Translations under genes and position numbers: made by a program
Source of the DNA: Paramyrothecium sp. XJ0827
Taxonomy: Eukaryota > Ascomycota > Sordariomycetes > Hypocreales > Stachybotryaceae
Direction: 5' to 3'
Assembly (NCBI GenBank): GCA_020881915.1
Contig: JAJFPB010000006.1
Location: 1,302,001-1,366,000 of the forward strand
Length of the DNA stretch: 64,000 nt
In this document: positions 13,311 through 25,124 of the stretch, in pieces
Layout of the letters: each line of letters opens with the position of its first letter
Numbering within the stretch: position 1 is the stretch's first letter
Notes under the pieces: model-generated
Told to the model about the DNA's origin: nothing
Databases searched by the model: none
What the model saw: the letters and a program-made list of their open reading frames with translations, nothing else

Positions 13311-15008
13311 GGTTTCACCTCTGCTCTTGGAGCAACGGTCAAGGCCCTGGTGACGACGAGGGGCTCAATTGGCCGACTGCAGTGAAACCAAAAGAGATGG
13401 GGTTCAGATCCGAGCAAGTTTGCTGGCGTTGCATTCCTTGTATAGACCTCTTCACCGGAAATATGTGTAGCCTCGGTGTATTTCTCTCCGTCCGAGCCAC
13501 TGGGGCTAATCGGCGTCCCGGCCCGCCGAGATACTTGGCGACGATCGTCAAATCAACACGGTGAGTGACGAGCATAACAAGCCCCTCTGAGGGGCAATGC
13601 GGGGGAATCGGAGACGATGTGACTCTGGGTTACACTATGCTTTTCCACCTGCAGGGGTTGCAGTTGGGGAAAATATACCGTCGGCTGGATAAAAGATCCC
13701 GTTGCTGGGGCCTATCCAAGGATCATCATGTACCCCGCGGTGAAATTTCTCAATCCTCGTTACATCGTCGCCGGGGCGAGCTTCAAACCCGGTACCGCCT
13801 GGCCGACGATGCGATGCACTCCTTCAGGTCAGGCTATTGGTGGGTGTTGAAGGATGCGAACCCCTCATTTCGTGGTCATGTACGATATCTCGGTTGTGCC
13901 TGGTAGGTTCCTGGGAACCAGAGATTGGCCAAGCTTATTTCTAGATGGGTGGCTAAGCGAGCTTGGGACCTATGCATGACATGACCCGTGGTGTCATCTA
14001 CTCTACCATGGTCCATGCCGAGGATGGCCAACGTAATGAAATGCTACTTCAGTCTTACAGCACTGTCTGATGTGCCCATCGATCACTTGACACTTGCCGT
14101 TCTACGACACTATCATCGGGTTGGCTTTCTTCTTGACTAGTTCAATCTAATGCCTCAACGAAAAGAGCCACTCCACTTTGCTATGCAAGCTGGGAACGAG
14201 CCAGTGGCGAGCCAGGTCGAGCTTGCATGACCAGAAGGATCCTTAATATGGGTCCATATCCTCGCTTGTGTATCAATGCGGCCATTAAGTAATTAAGTTG
14301 TGACTTCATTTTCTGTGCGCTTCTTCTTGCCACTTCTGTTCTTTTGACTCTAGCCTTTGACTCCCAAACTTTGCTACGATATCGAGCATGCTCTTCATTA
14401 GCACTTTATGCTTTTTTTCTGCTTCTTGGCGAGAAGTACGATCTGATTGACTCTCCATTCTTCATATTGTCGCTTTACCTTTTGGGTCGCGTTCCAACCA
14501 TGTCTCTAGAGATCGCGGTACGGTTGTACGTCCCTATGTCAATGGTGTCATTCCTATAGGCGGCAGGTGATGCTTTAATTCGGGAAGAACAGACAGAAAA
14601 TTGTCCGAGGGTACTAACTGCACCGAATTGAACACTTCAAGTGTCATGATCGAACAATTAATAGTTCCACCTTCATCACCGGTAACCAACTTTTTCTTAT
14701 TCTTTCTATTTGTTGGAATGTGAAAATAACCTTAAAGAATAAGCCGAAGCTCTGGACGTGGATGCTTGCTCACGATGGTGGGTATGTGGAGTGAGCGCAG
14801 GTCGGCGGCACGGCCACCGAGACCAATGCTAGAACAATAAGAGCTCGTCAAAGTCACAATTATACCATACCGTCAGGTTGCGATCCCCCACTCGAAAGGT
14901 CAAGATAAACACCTAAATATCAACTACCTAAGCCTCAACTCTTTTCCAAAGTGGTCCGTTTTGGCCTGACGTAGCGGGCAGTGCCTAGTTCGCATGGGAA
15001 AGTGCCCA
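13311..15008. other. Spacer between GH35 promoter and HET gene 3' end
   Basis: About 1.7 kb. The lower half is the GH35 promoter region. The remainder holds short motif-free open frames (for example 13565-13906 and 14344-14559) that do not resemble genes. No repeats or transposon ends were recognised. Confidence 0.55.
13504..13509 (+). promoter_or_regulatory. Possible XlnR-type site (GGCTAA) upstream of GH35
   Basis: The hexamer GGCTAA matches the core recognised by XlnR/Xyr1-type hydrolase activators. It lies about 195 bp upstream of the GH35 start codon, on the strand opposite to the gene. A single 6-bp match can occur by chance. GCGGGG at 13599-13604 fits the relaxed CreA consensus but is equally weak. 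Confidence 0.3.
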
Positions 15009-17306
15009 TCAGTACAGGTAGACTTCCCTCTCTTCATGTAGACCTTGCATCGCCTCGCCATTCATGAGTCCGTGTATATAACATTCTCCCACTAACTGAT
15101 GTCCCCTCAGCGGGTATTTCCTGCTTTTTAATACAAATGGCACTGCACCACCGTTAAGTATGCAGACTTGGTCTCCAGCTTCAGCCAGATGTGGCACCAG
15201 GCCGAGACGCCCCGTCTCTGTGCGAGCAATCTGGTATACCGTGTAACAAGCATACATGGCCCGGTAGTACGGCAGCCCAATGATGTTTACCAATTGTGCC
15301 TTGGTTTCTACGGGAGACATTGACAGTAACAACTTGCAGATGTCCTGAATGTGATAACCCATTGAGACCAATCCGTTTCCAAAATCCTGTGCGACGGGGC
15401 GGAACTCCTTGGTCTTATTCGCCACCAGCATCCGCCACCATACGTTGTCGAAGGTCTCGCCAGTGACATAGGAGGAGTCAGACGCCCTCGCAAGGTCCTC
15501 GATGATACTGCGCGATTGTCGTAGACGGTGAATGAGACCATGTATGGGACCGTATTTGACATGGTCACCGCCGACCCAAATCAGCTTGTCGACGAACCTG
15601 CCGCGAAGTGTAAGACAATCGTCGTTTGGGTCTTCACTGACCCGCGGTAAGCAGCTGGTGTCGCCGGCGGCCGCGTATAACCCTGAACCTTTTCTCCCCA
15701 AGCTCTCGTACTCTATTTCATCGCCCATGTAGACGAACTTTGTGGTCCAGTCAGGGATCCAGGATGGGAATCGCAAGGATTGGATGTTCAGTCGAGCTTG
15801 GTATAAGAGATCCATACACTGGCCCTTGTGTACAAATGCTTTGCCGTAGCGCCTGACTATTTTGTCGAACGGAGTTGAGTAGTCTGGCTTGAACAGCTCG
15901 TCGTCGGCATCGCTGGCCAAACCAAGCACTGCGAATAGATGATCCCGAGCTCTTGTAGCTTCACTCCTATCAGAGTACGTAAGGAGCTCTAGAAGAGGCA
16001 CATCGGCCCGGAGCCTAAGTACCGCATCCTTCTGCCGCGCGAAATTCAGCCTCTCCTGCTCCTTGAAGACCATTTTCTCGGTTTGCATAGTCAAAGACTC
16101 CACACCACTACCCTCCAAGACGGGCATGGTACCCAACAGTGCTGAGCGCCGGTACCCACACATCATGTGCATAGTGGCCAAGCCTGTACTCATTGCTGCG
16201 GCTTCCAATGCGTTGTGAACCTCGGGAACAACACACAAGAGGAGTGTCAAGTGGGCATCGGTTGTAGCGATGTAGAAGACAGACCAACTGAGCTCCCAGT
16301 CGCCACAAAATATGCGCACATCCGGCGAGAGGACAAATTCCTGAATGACCCACACTCGCCGGAACCATGGCCTCCCCCAGAGTTTTGCCAGTGCCTTCCA
16401 AGCAGGATCGTCTTCTGCGGGGAGTCCACAATCCTTGAATGCCTCCCTCTTGAATACCTCTCTCTCTGAAGGTGAGAGATGCTCTAATATCCCCATGTTG
16501 CGGTTAAAAAATTGACTAGCCCGAACAATTCGCATTAACAAATCCTCAACTATCTCACTCCTATCGGCTTCGCGACCGAGCCACACCAAGGTGCGGGCTG
16601 CAGAGGCATAGATATTGCCCATCATAGCCACCTGCTTCGCCTGCTCCGCACTATCTGACTGATTGATACACGCAGCATCTACCCACAGCTTACGGTGCTT
16701 GTCGCTTAGTCGGAATCGACGCAGTGCATCGAATAGTGAGGCCGTGATGAGAAGTACGCCATAGGGTGTTTCTAGGCGGCGTATTTGGTGACTGCTTCCC
16801 CACGTGTATGAGACCGTTTCGTACTGGCCGACCACTTCATCCAAGTCCAACGAAGCGTGTAAAATATCTGCTCGGAGCGGGTCATCGCCGCCTCCTGGAT
16901 GCAGATCAATGAGGCGTATCCCTCTGCTCGTAGGCGTATGTTGCAGCGCCATATAGATATACTGCCGCCGCGTCGAAAGACGAACAAAAGATGCATGGAA
17001 TCGTTCGCAAATGGCACAAGCGACGCGGAAAAGGATGACGGCAAGCCCAAAGTCCTCTTGGGAGCGGCTGCCATGTAGCCACCGGCGGAGACGCGGGAGG
17101 ACATAGCGAACGATCGGGAGCCGAATCCAGGGGATGGGGAAGGGTTTATCCCTCAAGAACAGCCGTGTGAATCGCTCACGTACCGAGGAAAACCCAAAAA
17201 GCCAGAAGACTAGTATGATACATGAACAAGCATTCACGAAATAGTCAAACTTTGTATCCTGGGAGAAGAATATAATGAAAAAGAACAAAATGTTGAGGAT
17301 GGACAT
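15009..17306 (-). CDS. HET-domain protein with hydrophobic N-terminus
   Basis: Intronless 765-aa protein of the heterokaryon incompatibility family. HET domains act in non-self recognition and induced cell death between genetically different hyphae; most family members in a genome have no assigned role. The domain begins near residue 163, with ETVSYTWGSS, KLWVDAACINQ (about 207-217) and GNIYASAARTLVWLG (about 230-244) in the usual order. Upstream of it are two hydrophobic stretches, residues about 3-15 (ILNILFFFIIFF) and 22-40 (CSCIILVFWLFGF), followed by Arg-rich sequence; these suggest membrane attachment, which is unusual for the family. The ATG has a good context (AAAATGTC). The long C-terminal region ends with CYIHGLMNGEA, a common HET tail motif. 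No partner gene is obvious nearby. Confidence 0.9.
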   Translation of the reverse strand: MSILNILFFFIIFFSQDTKFDYFVNACSCIILVFWLFGFSSVRERFTRLFLRDKPFPIPWIRLPIVRYVLPRLRRWLHGSRSQEDFGLAVILFRVACAICERFHASFVRLSTRRQYIYMALQHTPTSRGIRLIDLHPGGGDDPLRADILHASLDLDEVVGQYETVSYTWGSSHQIRRLETPYGVLLITASLFDALRRFRLSDKHRKLWVDAACINQSDSAEQAKQVAMMGNIYASAARTLVWLGREADRSEIVEDLLMRIVRASQFFNRNMGILEHLSPSEREVFKREAFKDCGLPAEDDPAWKALAKLWGRPWFRRVWVIQEFVLSPDVRIFCGDWELSWSVFYIATTDAHLTLLLCVVPEVHNALEAAAMSTGLATMHMMCGYRRSALLGTMPVLEGSGVESLTMQTEKMVFKEQERLNFARQKDAVLRLRADVPLLELLTYSDRSEATRARDHLFAVLGLASDADDELFKPDYSTPFDKIVRRYGKAFVHKGQCMDLLYQARLNIQSLRFPSWIPDWTTKFVYMGDEIEYESLGRKGSGLYAAAGDTSCLPRVSEDPNDDCLTLRGRFVDKLIWVGGDHVKYGPIHGLIHRLRQSRSIIEDLARASDSSYVTGETFDNVWWRMLVANKTKEFRPVAQDFGNGLVSMGYHIQDICKLLLSMSPVETKAQLVNIIGLPYYRAMYACYTVYQIARTETGRLGLVPHLAEAGDQVCILNGGAVPFVLKSRKYPLRGHQLVGECYIHGLMNGEAMQGLHEEREVYLY

Positions 17307-18093
17307 TTTGTGCTGCCTCTACCTGTTGGATGTGTGAGGTTGATCTGCCAAGGGCTCCGGTATCAAGAGTTGAGTGTGGATCGACCTGCTGAGAGCGTAG
17401 CGTTTGGCCCATTGTCATAAAGGGCCCACATTTCTAATCATATAGCTTCGACAGACGGGCGTGAGATGGTTGGTCCTTGGGGCACTCTACGAGATTCAGC
17501 TGAAAATCGCCCACATCTGTCGACAACTGCTGCGTAAGACCCTTACAAAATTCCCCACAGTGGCTTGCGCTGCAACTGTCTCAACCGTCAGTTTTGTGTG
17601 TCTCAGGCTTGAAGCATTCTCCAGAATAAGCGTCGTATTGGTTTAATGCTTTAAATGGTTGGTGAGAATTAGAAGAGCCTCATAAAATATTGATAGCACG
17701 AGCAGGCGCAGTAACATGCAAGGCAAGAGACTCTTTGATATGGAGAAAATTTAGCTTGTTTCTTAATTAGAAAGTTTGGCAGTTTGGGCTGGAGTCTGGA
17801 GTCTGGAGTGAGAGCCGGAATAACAGTATCGGCATGTCAATTTCTAGGGGATCTCTCTTCACCAGGACCATTTTGTTTGAGCCGAGCCAGAGACCTAGGG
17901 TGTACCTCGCATTGTCTCGCTTTTCACAAGGCATTATGAAGTAAAGACAGCACGAGATCCTCAACCCAAGCCCAAAATTCCGATCTCACCATACTAATAA
18001 CTTGCTAAACCATTGGGCAGATCGTGAAAAAAATTCGCACACATTGCTTTAATCGTAAGTGAAATGCTTTCATCAAATGATTCGACTTTGGCC
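17307..18093. other. Spacer with a small tandem repeat
   Basis: About 790 bp between the HET promoter and the 3' end of the ankyrin gene. It contains three perfect tandem copies of the 7-mer CTGGAGT at 17789-17809. No gene recognised. Confidence 0.6.
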
Positions 18094-21000
18094 CTAGTAA
18101 GCCAACCAAGGCGCACCATATTCTTCTGTATCCAACTTCTCCACCCCGATTCCTGAAAGCTCTTCAATCAGAGTAACACAGCCCATGTGGCCATTCTGCT
18201 TCGCAAAGCTCATCGCTCTGAGACAGTGCCTTTCGTTAAAGGCGTCATGATACTGACCTGCCGCAACTGCATCTTTGTTTACACTCCACAGGAAATGTAT
18301 CATGTCCAACCGCCCATGCTCAGCTGCTGCTTCAAGTGGCCACCGGCCATCGACCTTCGACGGTAACGCACCCAGCAGTGCCCCGTGCTGTAGGAGCTCG
18401 GCCGCAAGGGGACAGCTCCCGAAGATGGCGGCAAATTGCAGGGCAGTGCCACCGCCACGGACGGCAGGCACACCGTTGACATCGGCACCATGCTCTAGAA
18501 GTAGTCTCACCATGCCAAGGCGCCCGATCTCTGCAGCGTGCTGTAATGGAGAGCGAGGTGTGTGAAAAGTCGGCTCTTGGTTTACATCAGCGCCATGAGC
18601 AATCAAAAGCTCAACCATATCAGCTAGGCCAGCTTCTACAGCGACCATGAGACATGATTGGTTCTTGTCATCCAACCCGACTTTGGCGATGCCGTTAGGG
18701 TCGGATCCTGCCTCAAGGAAAAGCTGGGCAGCCCATATGTTAGGTCCACATGGTTTCGCTGTAGAACCGCCACCTGATTCATTATTGTCGTGTTTTCCAC
18801 CCATAAACTTAGTCGGAGACGGAGTGGATACTCCCTGAATAGCCAAACCGAGAGGCGTGACCTTGGAGTCGTTCGACCGAGGGATAGCCCACGCTGAGCC
18901 TCGAGTGTCTGCAAACACCCACCTCTTGGATACTAGGTCGATTGATCCAGATTGGAGTAGACTTTCTAAAGTCTTCTTGTTTTCGGGGGTATCCGGCATG
19001 AGGAATTTCAGGGTCATCGCCCCGACACATGGCCGCAGACCACGGCGTCGACTCGCAATGTCCTGCAGCCATTGAAACCTCCTCGGGCTCCGGGTCATGA
19101 CCGCCCGAATCGCTGTCTCGGTGAATGGATCCACTCCTAAATCTATGAGCGCCTGGATCATTTCTTCGTGGTCGGTTTTGATCGCGAGTGCAAAACAACT
19201 ATCGAGAACTTTGTTGTCGAGCCGATCCACAGACATGAGGTGGCGTTGAAATATTGGTACGTTTCCAGTCTCCATGGAGCGCTTGCAAAAAGCCTCTAGA
19301 TTGCAGGAGCTGATCGTCGAATGACTTGGACATTTCTCAAGGTCAGAGATGATTGAGCAATCAAACCATGCGATTGCTTCTTCGGCCATATCTGAAAGGT
19401 GCATTCTTCTCGGGCGTGCATTCAAGATGGCATACACTAGATCCACATTCCGCGCCTTGAGGGCGGCTCGCAGAGGGTTAGGTTTTTCATTGATTTCGCA
19501 TTCCGCTTTGAACCCAGCATCAAGGAGCGTCCTAACGATGCCTTCATGTCCGTTTTCGATAGCTGCTGCAATAGCAAGACCTTCGTCTCGGAAGGACTCT
19601 TTTGACGTTATAGCACGGCTCACCAGTTGGTCCACCAGCGGCACGTTGCCACTCTCAATTGCAGCTAGTAGGAGTGGCTTGAACCGATTGCCCTCGGAAA
19701 TCTGTTTAAGAGCGCCGGCCATCTCGAACAGCTTGATGAGGTTCTCATCTCCGATTCTCACCGCTTCGGCAATTGGAGTTGTGGGTCGCGTGTGTGCCCA
19801 ATTGTCGAGACGGAAAGCAGGAGGGTCCAAATTGGGATTGAACGAAAGGACATATTCGATTAGCTCGTTGTTACTGGAAATGATTGCTGCCGCGAGGACG
19901 TGATGCATATGATCACTTGCGGTTGCGTGGCCAACGAGGAGCTTGACAAGGTTCAAGTTACCTCGTCTTGCTGCTTCTACAAGGGCCCGTCTTTCATTGC
20001 CCGCCTTTGACAAACATTTCCCACATCCAGCTTGTTCACACTTGTCCATCATGGTGGAGATAATCTTTGTGGCGCTAAGGTCACAAGGTATACCGGCGAC
20101 GGTTATGATACCGCCTTCGAAGAAACTTTGATGATCTGCTGGTTTGATATGCGTGGCAATTTGCCAGGCTAGGTCGTACGTTGTGAAAGCCTCTGCTGCT
20201 TCCACAACGTTGCGCGTGGTAACATTGAATCCAGCCTGTAAGATCATTGTGCATGTTTCCATCAGCTCGGGGCTTGCCGTCACTGCGGCCTTGAAGCGCA
20301 TGTTCCTCGCAAAATCTAGGGGAGAAACTGCCGCCATCACGTTATGTAGTAGGTTTAGGGCATATGAATCAGGTGAGTGGGATTTGTTCACGTCGGCGCC
20401 CCACGCAACAAATTCACGGATGAGAGCTAAGGCTCCGAGTGACGATGCGTGTTGGATGGGCGTGAAGTTGTAAGGTGGGTTGCAGACAAGGTTGTTGATA
20501 TCAACCATCTTGCGCTGAAGCAGCAGTCTTGTGACTGTTACATCATGAGCTTCGATAGCAGCTCTGAAGATGTTGTCTGATAGAGTTTTAGAAGTATGAC
20601 TCGGGCTATCTTCCAGAATTTTGATGAAAACAGAGCTGACGACTAGGCGGCGGAGAAATCTCAAGATGTTATTCATCGGAATATCACTCAGGCCAGCAAA
20701 CCCGTTCAGCATCGAAAAGACTAGAATCCTTATGAAATCAGTCTCGAAAATTCGATCATCGGTGATCAAAGATGCGTTTTGTCCAGGGAAGAGGCTGGAG
20801 AGGGTATTGAGATGACCTCGGATGTCGGCGGTGACGCCAAGGACAGCTTGAGCTCTTGATGCAGCTATGGAACCTGCATTGGTGTCACGCGGCTCACAGA
20901 TCATAGACTCCAAGTCGCTGGGTTCAATACCCAATGAGCGAAGTTGTTTCTCGAGCTGCGAAGAGGGCATGGAGCCCCATGCCGGCTGAACATTGTCGAG

Positions 21001-21480
21001 GAATGAGATGTGGTTCCGCTTCGGAATTCCGAGCTTGGAAAAAGTTGAAATCATGATCCAATCAGGGTCATCTCGTAACCCTCTCTGCTCTAGACTTCGA
21101 GTCAATGGAGAACATGGGGCGCTTTTCGAATGAGGCCATTCCTCATTGAGTTGCTCCAACTTCCCCCAAGTTCTCAGGTGCTCTTCAAACTGCGAAACAC
21201 TAAGACGATCGTGTTAGTGCTCCAGTCATTGATAGAACACGGCTAAAGGACAATGATTCTACCTTGCTTCGAAACCATGTTTACTTCGCATCTCGGTCTG
21301 GATCTGCCTCAAAACAATCGTAGCTGGGCTCTTTGCATCTCCTAGTGTTTGGTCTTCAGGAGACAACCATTCGGAGTTTTTTTCGTCAGGCCTACTCGAG
21401 CGTGCCTCGTACAGCTGCTCAATTGTCGCCCTGTATCGGTCCCATCCCTTCTCCTGAACTGAGATCTGATTAGACGCCAT
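18094..21480 (-). CDS. Clr5-domain ankyrin-repeat protein
   Basis: Predicted 1107-aa protein; exons 21480-21263 and 21199-18094. Splicing the 63-bp intron joins KHGFEA to SVSQFEEHLRTWG, completing a Clr5-like N-terminal domain (about residues 10-95; pattern W ... TIEQLY ... MRSKHGFEAS ... W). Clr5 domains occur at the N-termini of many fungal ankyrin and TPR proteins, and the name comes from a fission yeast silencing factor. The rest contains many ankyrin repeats, clear in the C-terminal 350 residues (LLIAHGADVNQE, LLLEHGADVNGV, LLQHGALLGAL) and degenerate in the middle. There is no signal peptide or membrane segment. Such proteins are often lineage-specific; no substrate or pathway can be assigned. 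The Clr5 part supports the 21480 start. Confidence 0.82.
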
Positions 21481-22813
21481 ATCGAGGACTATTAGGAAGG
21501 ATTATTGAGACGCATGAGATAATGAGCTTTAGTCTAAAGTGTTCTTGCAACGGATCAACACGACTTTGTATGAGACGTTTGCAATGAGGTGGATGATGAC
21601 GCGTGAAGGCGCTCGAAGGAACATTGCTGCCTAATGCGTCTTACCAACTGAGGCACATCCATCGGCACCACTGAAAATATGAGATGCACGCTGAAATGGC
21701 CCTGGTCCAACCAGAACTTGGCGGATAGTGACATAAGCTGGTCAGACGATCTCTTTGTAAGCCAAGTAGTTTCGGTCCAACCTAACACTTTACGAAAGTG
21801 GAGATGTAGATATACTGCAATTTCTGGTATGCAGAGTCTGAATCAGTGCCTCGTTTGTGTCTCTACAAAGGCCACATTCCATATGAGGGTGAGTTCAACA
21901 CTCGCAATCTCGAGGTTAAAGTGCCCGATTATTGAGGCCAAGGGCTCCAAGCCACCATCAATAAGATTGGCGAACCCTAGAACTGAGAAAAGGATTCCAT
22001 CTGCGGCCTAGACGTAGTGTTGAATTGTTGACTTGTTGACAAATTTTTGTTTCTACAGAGGGCTCCTTAATCTCGAAGCAATGAATTTCACTTTGCAGTC
22101 CATTCAAATTCATCGTCTATGTTTATCATAACATTACTTACGTCAAAATATGATAGCCATAGCCCAACATTTGACGACTGGGTAAAATTCATGTACCAAT
22201 CCCAATTGGAGAAAAACGTGACTCATGACTTGCCCTGAGAAGTCTCAATGAGCAGGAGGCTTAAAGTCGAGAATTGTTTGAGACCTGAATCACGCATGAA
22301 AGTTGGGGGGTTGCTCAAGGGCTGAAAGCTGCGCAACTGCTTGGACCACTGAAATCATGTAATGGCAGGGATGTCGCATCCCTCCTATTCTACAACATGC
22401 CAGGAAATCTAGCACATCTCATCTTCAGCCAATAGCATGCCTGAAAGAGATCAGGAGTGCTGTGCGGGTAATCAACTCACCCATGCAAAATCGAGCCTCC
22501 ATTCCCAAATTGACAAACCGCGCGGCACAGTCTGTCTGATCTAGGTCTGTTCGCAGGACATCTCTGTATCGAACTTACCCAAATAAGCGAACCCGGCGAG
22601 ACGCTCAAATTATATAAGCAAAGGGAGCTTCACAGTTGGAACGCCACCCCGGAGAGTATAAGACAGCATAGCGTGGTTGTTTGCATTAATGACGAAGCAC
22701 AAATCGATGTATTTAAGTAGAAGGCCCTCCCGTGCGGAAGTATGAGTCTACTTCCCAATCCAGACCCTTTTTTCAACTTTTGTACTCCACACGCGTTTAT
22801 CACCGACTAGAAT
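21481..22813. other. Promoter-containing spacer before FAD monooxygenase
   Basis: About 1.3 kb between divergently transcribed genes. A TATA-like TATATAAGCA occurs at 22611-22620, roughly 200 bp before the monooxygenase ATG. No convincing ORF, RNA or repeat is present. Confidence 0.55.
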
Positions 22814-24508
22814 ATGACATCCTTGGGCGACCCCAAGTCCGAAGCTGTCTTAGAGATAGTTGATGGAGTTCATCGCCTCACGCGAACCGGAATATGCATT
22901 CTCATCGTTGGTGGGGGTATTGGCGGCCTCACTCTCGCAAACGAGGCATGGCGGCAAGGTCACGATGTTCGTGTGCTTGAGAGAAGCCCAGAGCTTGACA
23001 CTATTGGTTGGTCAGAGCCTTTGCCTATGATGGGAGTTGGCTGACACAGTTCAATCTCAAGGTGACACATTCGGAATTCTACCACCAGCTGCCGTCACAA
23101 TGCGCCACTATCCTACTATGCACAAGGAGTTCGAAGCAACATCCTATGATGCGTTGATGAGCTTCTTCGCTCATACGGGCCGGAAAGTGCTTGAAGTAGG
23201 TGAAGCCCCATGGAATGCTCCAGGATCCAAGCATGCAGCACAGGATGTCCGGGTCCCATGGATTAGAACTCGATACGGCCTTCTCAAAGCTCTTGAAGGC
23301 CAGGCTCGACGCCTCGGGATTCCCATTGAATACGGGAAGCATATTACCTCGTACGAAGAGGATGGTGAAAAAGCCACAGTCACAACCGAGCATGGGGATG
23401 TCTACCACGCAGACCTTGTGGTGGCCGCGGACGGGGTAGGAACCAAGTCGCATAAACACATTCTGGGATCTCTGGTACGGCCCGTGAGTAGTGGTGCAGC
23501 GGCGTATCGTGGCATGATTCCCATCGACAACTTGAAGAATATCAGTGACGACGCGAAGAAGAGTTATTTATCAGGAGCGAGACCAGAATTTCGCATCTAC
23601 CTCGCGTGAGTTGCCCTCATGATGTGTAACCCTTCCGGTAACTCTACGCTAACTTTTATGCAGTGGCCACATGCACATGAATGTCATTATCACGCCGGAT
23701 TTCGTCAACTACATTTTGACACATGAGGTGGGTTGTGACTGACCAACCGGTAGAAAGTCCATGAACCCGTTGCTAAATGCTCGTTAGGATTCTGGAGGTG
23801 CCGATGAAGCCTGGCGAAGTACCCTTTCCGGATCGGCTGTTTTAAAGATAATAGATGCCGTGCCAGGCTGGGACCCGGCATTAAAGGAAATCATTGCCCA
23901 AACGCCTGAGAAAAGCGTCGTTGATTGGAAGTTGTTATGGCGCAATCCTCAACCTCAGTGGAGTAGCAATTCTGGTCGGGTGGTCCAGCTCGGGGACAGC
24001 GCACATAGCTTCCTACCCACCTCCGGCAACGGTGCCACACAAGCTATGGAAGATGCCCTAAGCTTGGCCACATGCCTAAGATTTGGTGGGAGGGACAGAG
24101 TTGTCGAAAGCGTGAAGACACACGTTCTGCTGAGGTACGCTTTCCAATAATTCCGCACTCGTTCATTGCTCCAACTAAATCATGAAAAGATTCGAACGAG
24201 TTTCAATCTTGCAGCGATTTGGTTTCGTCAATCGACAAGTCCTACACAAAATAGACATCGAGGTACTGGAGAAAAACCCAAGTGCCTTGTCTATGAAAAT
24301 GAGTCGTTGGATCTGGGGACATGACCCTGTCCAATATGTTTCTGACAATTATACTCAAGCTCTTGCAGCCATTGTTAGTGGGGATGACTTTGAGAACACG
24401 AACCTTCCTCCAGGGCACAAATATGAGCCATGGACTATTGATGAGGAGATTGCCAGAGAAATGGAGGGCAAGGAATCCTCATTGTTCAAGACTGGAGATT
24501 GGTCATAG
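22814..24508 (+). CDS. FAD-dependent aromatic-hydroxylase-type monooxygenase
   Basis: Predicted 488-aa group A flavoprotein monooxygenase, the class that hydroxylates aromatic or polyketide-like substrates with NAD(P)H and oxygen. Exons 22814-23006, 23062-23605, 23664-23727, 23788-24134 and 24190-24508; all introns are 55-60 bp and every join keeps frame. The FAD-binding dinucleotide motif GGGIGGL is at about residues 33-39, a DG-type segment occurs as VVAADGVGTKSH, and the second FAD motif is QLGDSAHSFLPTSGNGA around residue 337. Removal of intron 1 gives ELDTIGDTFGILPPA, the expected continuation of the N-terminal fold. Salicylate-hydroxylase-like members and secondary-metabolism tailoring enzymes share this architecture, so the substrate is open. 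A glutathione S-transferase follows on the same strand about 0.6 kb downstream. Confidence 0.9.
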
Positions 24509-25124
24509 AATGCAGATTTTATAGCGTTTAGAATTATGAGATAGGCAAACGAGTGTTTCTTGCCTGGACTCAATGATGAAATTCCCCGGGCCCGGCCACA
24601 AGCTTGCTCTTTGATCATTGATCTTCCATTGAAGATTGTTAAAGTTCCTGCGCAATATTCGCAGTATTGCGGGGCTCTTCGGGCCTATCTGACTAAGATT
24701 GTGGATATGCTACATTGCAACGTGTTATCAGGACAATCAAGAGACTCAATTACAAAGCCGGTGCTCGAGTGGGATGAACATTATGGCACCAAATGTGGCT
24801 AACCCAAATTATTTCTATTATATACGGAGATGCATGTCTCAGAATTTTAAATCCTTGCCTCAATCGACTTAGTTTATTCCTTCAATGGGGCCAACAATGC
24901 TGGTGAGATGGTAGACGTTGTCATCCTAATTTCTCCGAAACAGGAAACACACCGACCTTTGGACATATTCCTATTTATTTTTCTCCATTCATAAGATAAT
25001 CTTAAAAGGACGTGGGTGACCGCATGAAAACCTCCAAGCATTGGTTTGTCTACTAGCTCGATCACCGCCACCAGAAACGATAATCCGACACACCCACACT
25101 TCTCAACCATTGTTCCCACTCGCA
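24509..25124. other. Spacer between monooxygenase and GST
   Basis: About 616 bp with no motif-bearing ORF. It must hold the monooxygenase terminator and the GST promoter. Confidence 0.6.

Noticed and set aside
25041..25124. 28-residue extension of the GST
   Set aside because: Begins with TTG and is not GST-like; the ATG at 25125 starts directly before the conserved LVLYRAKGACSLA block.
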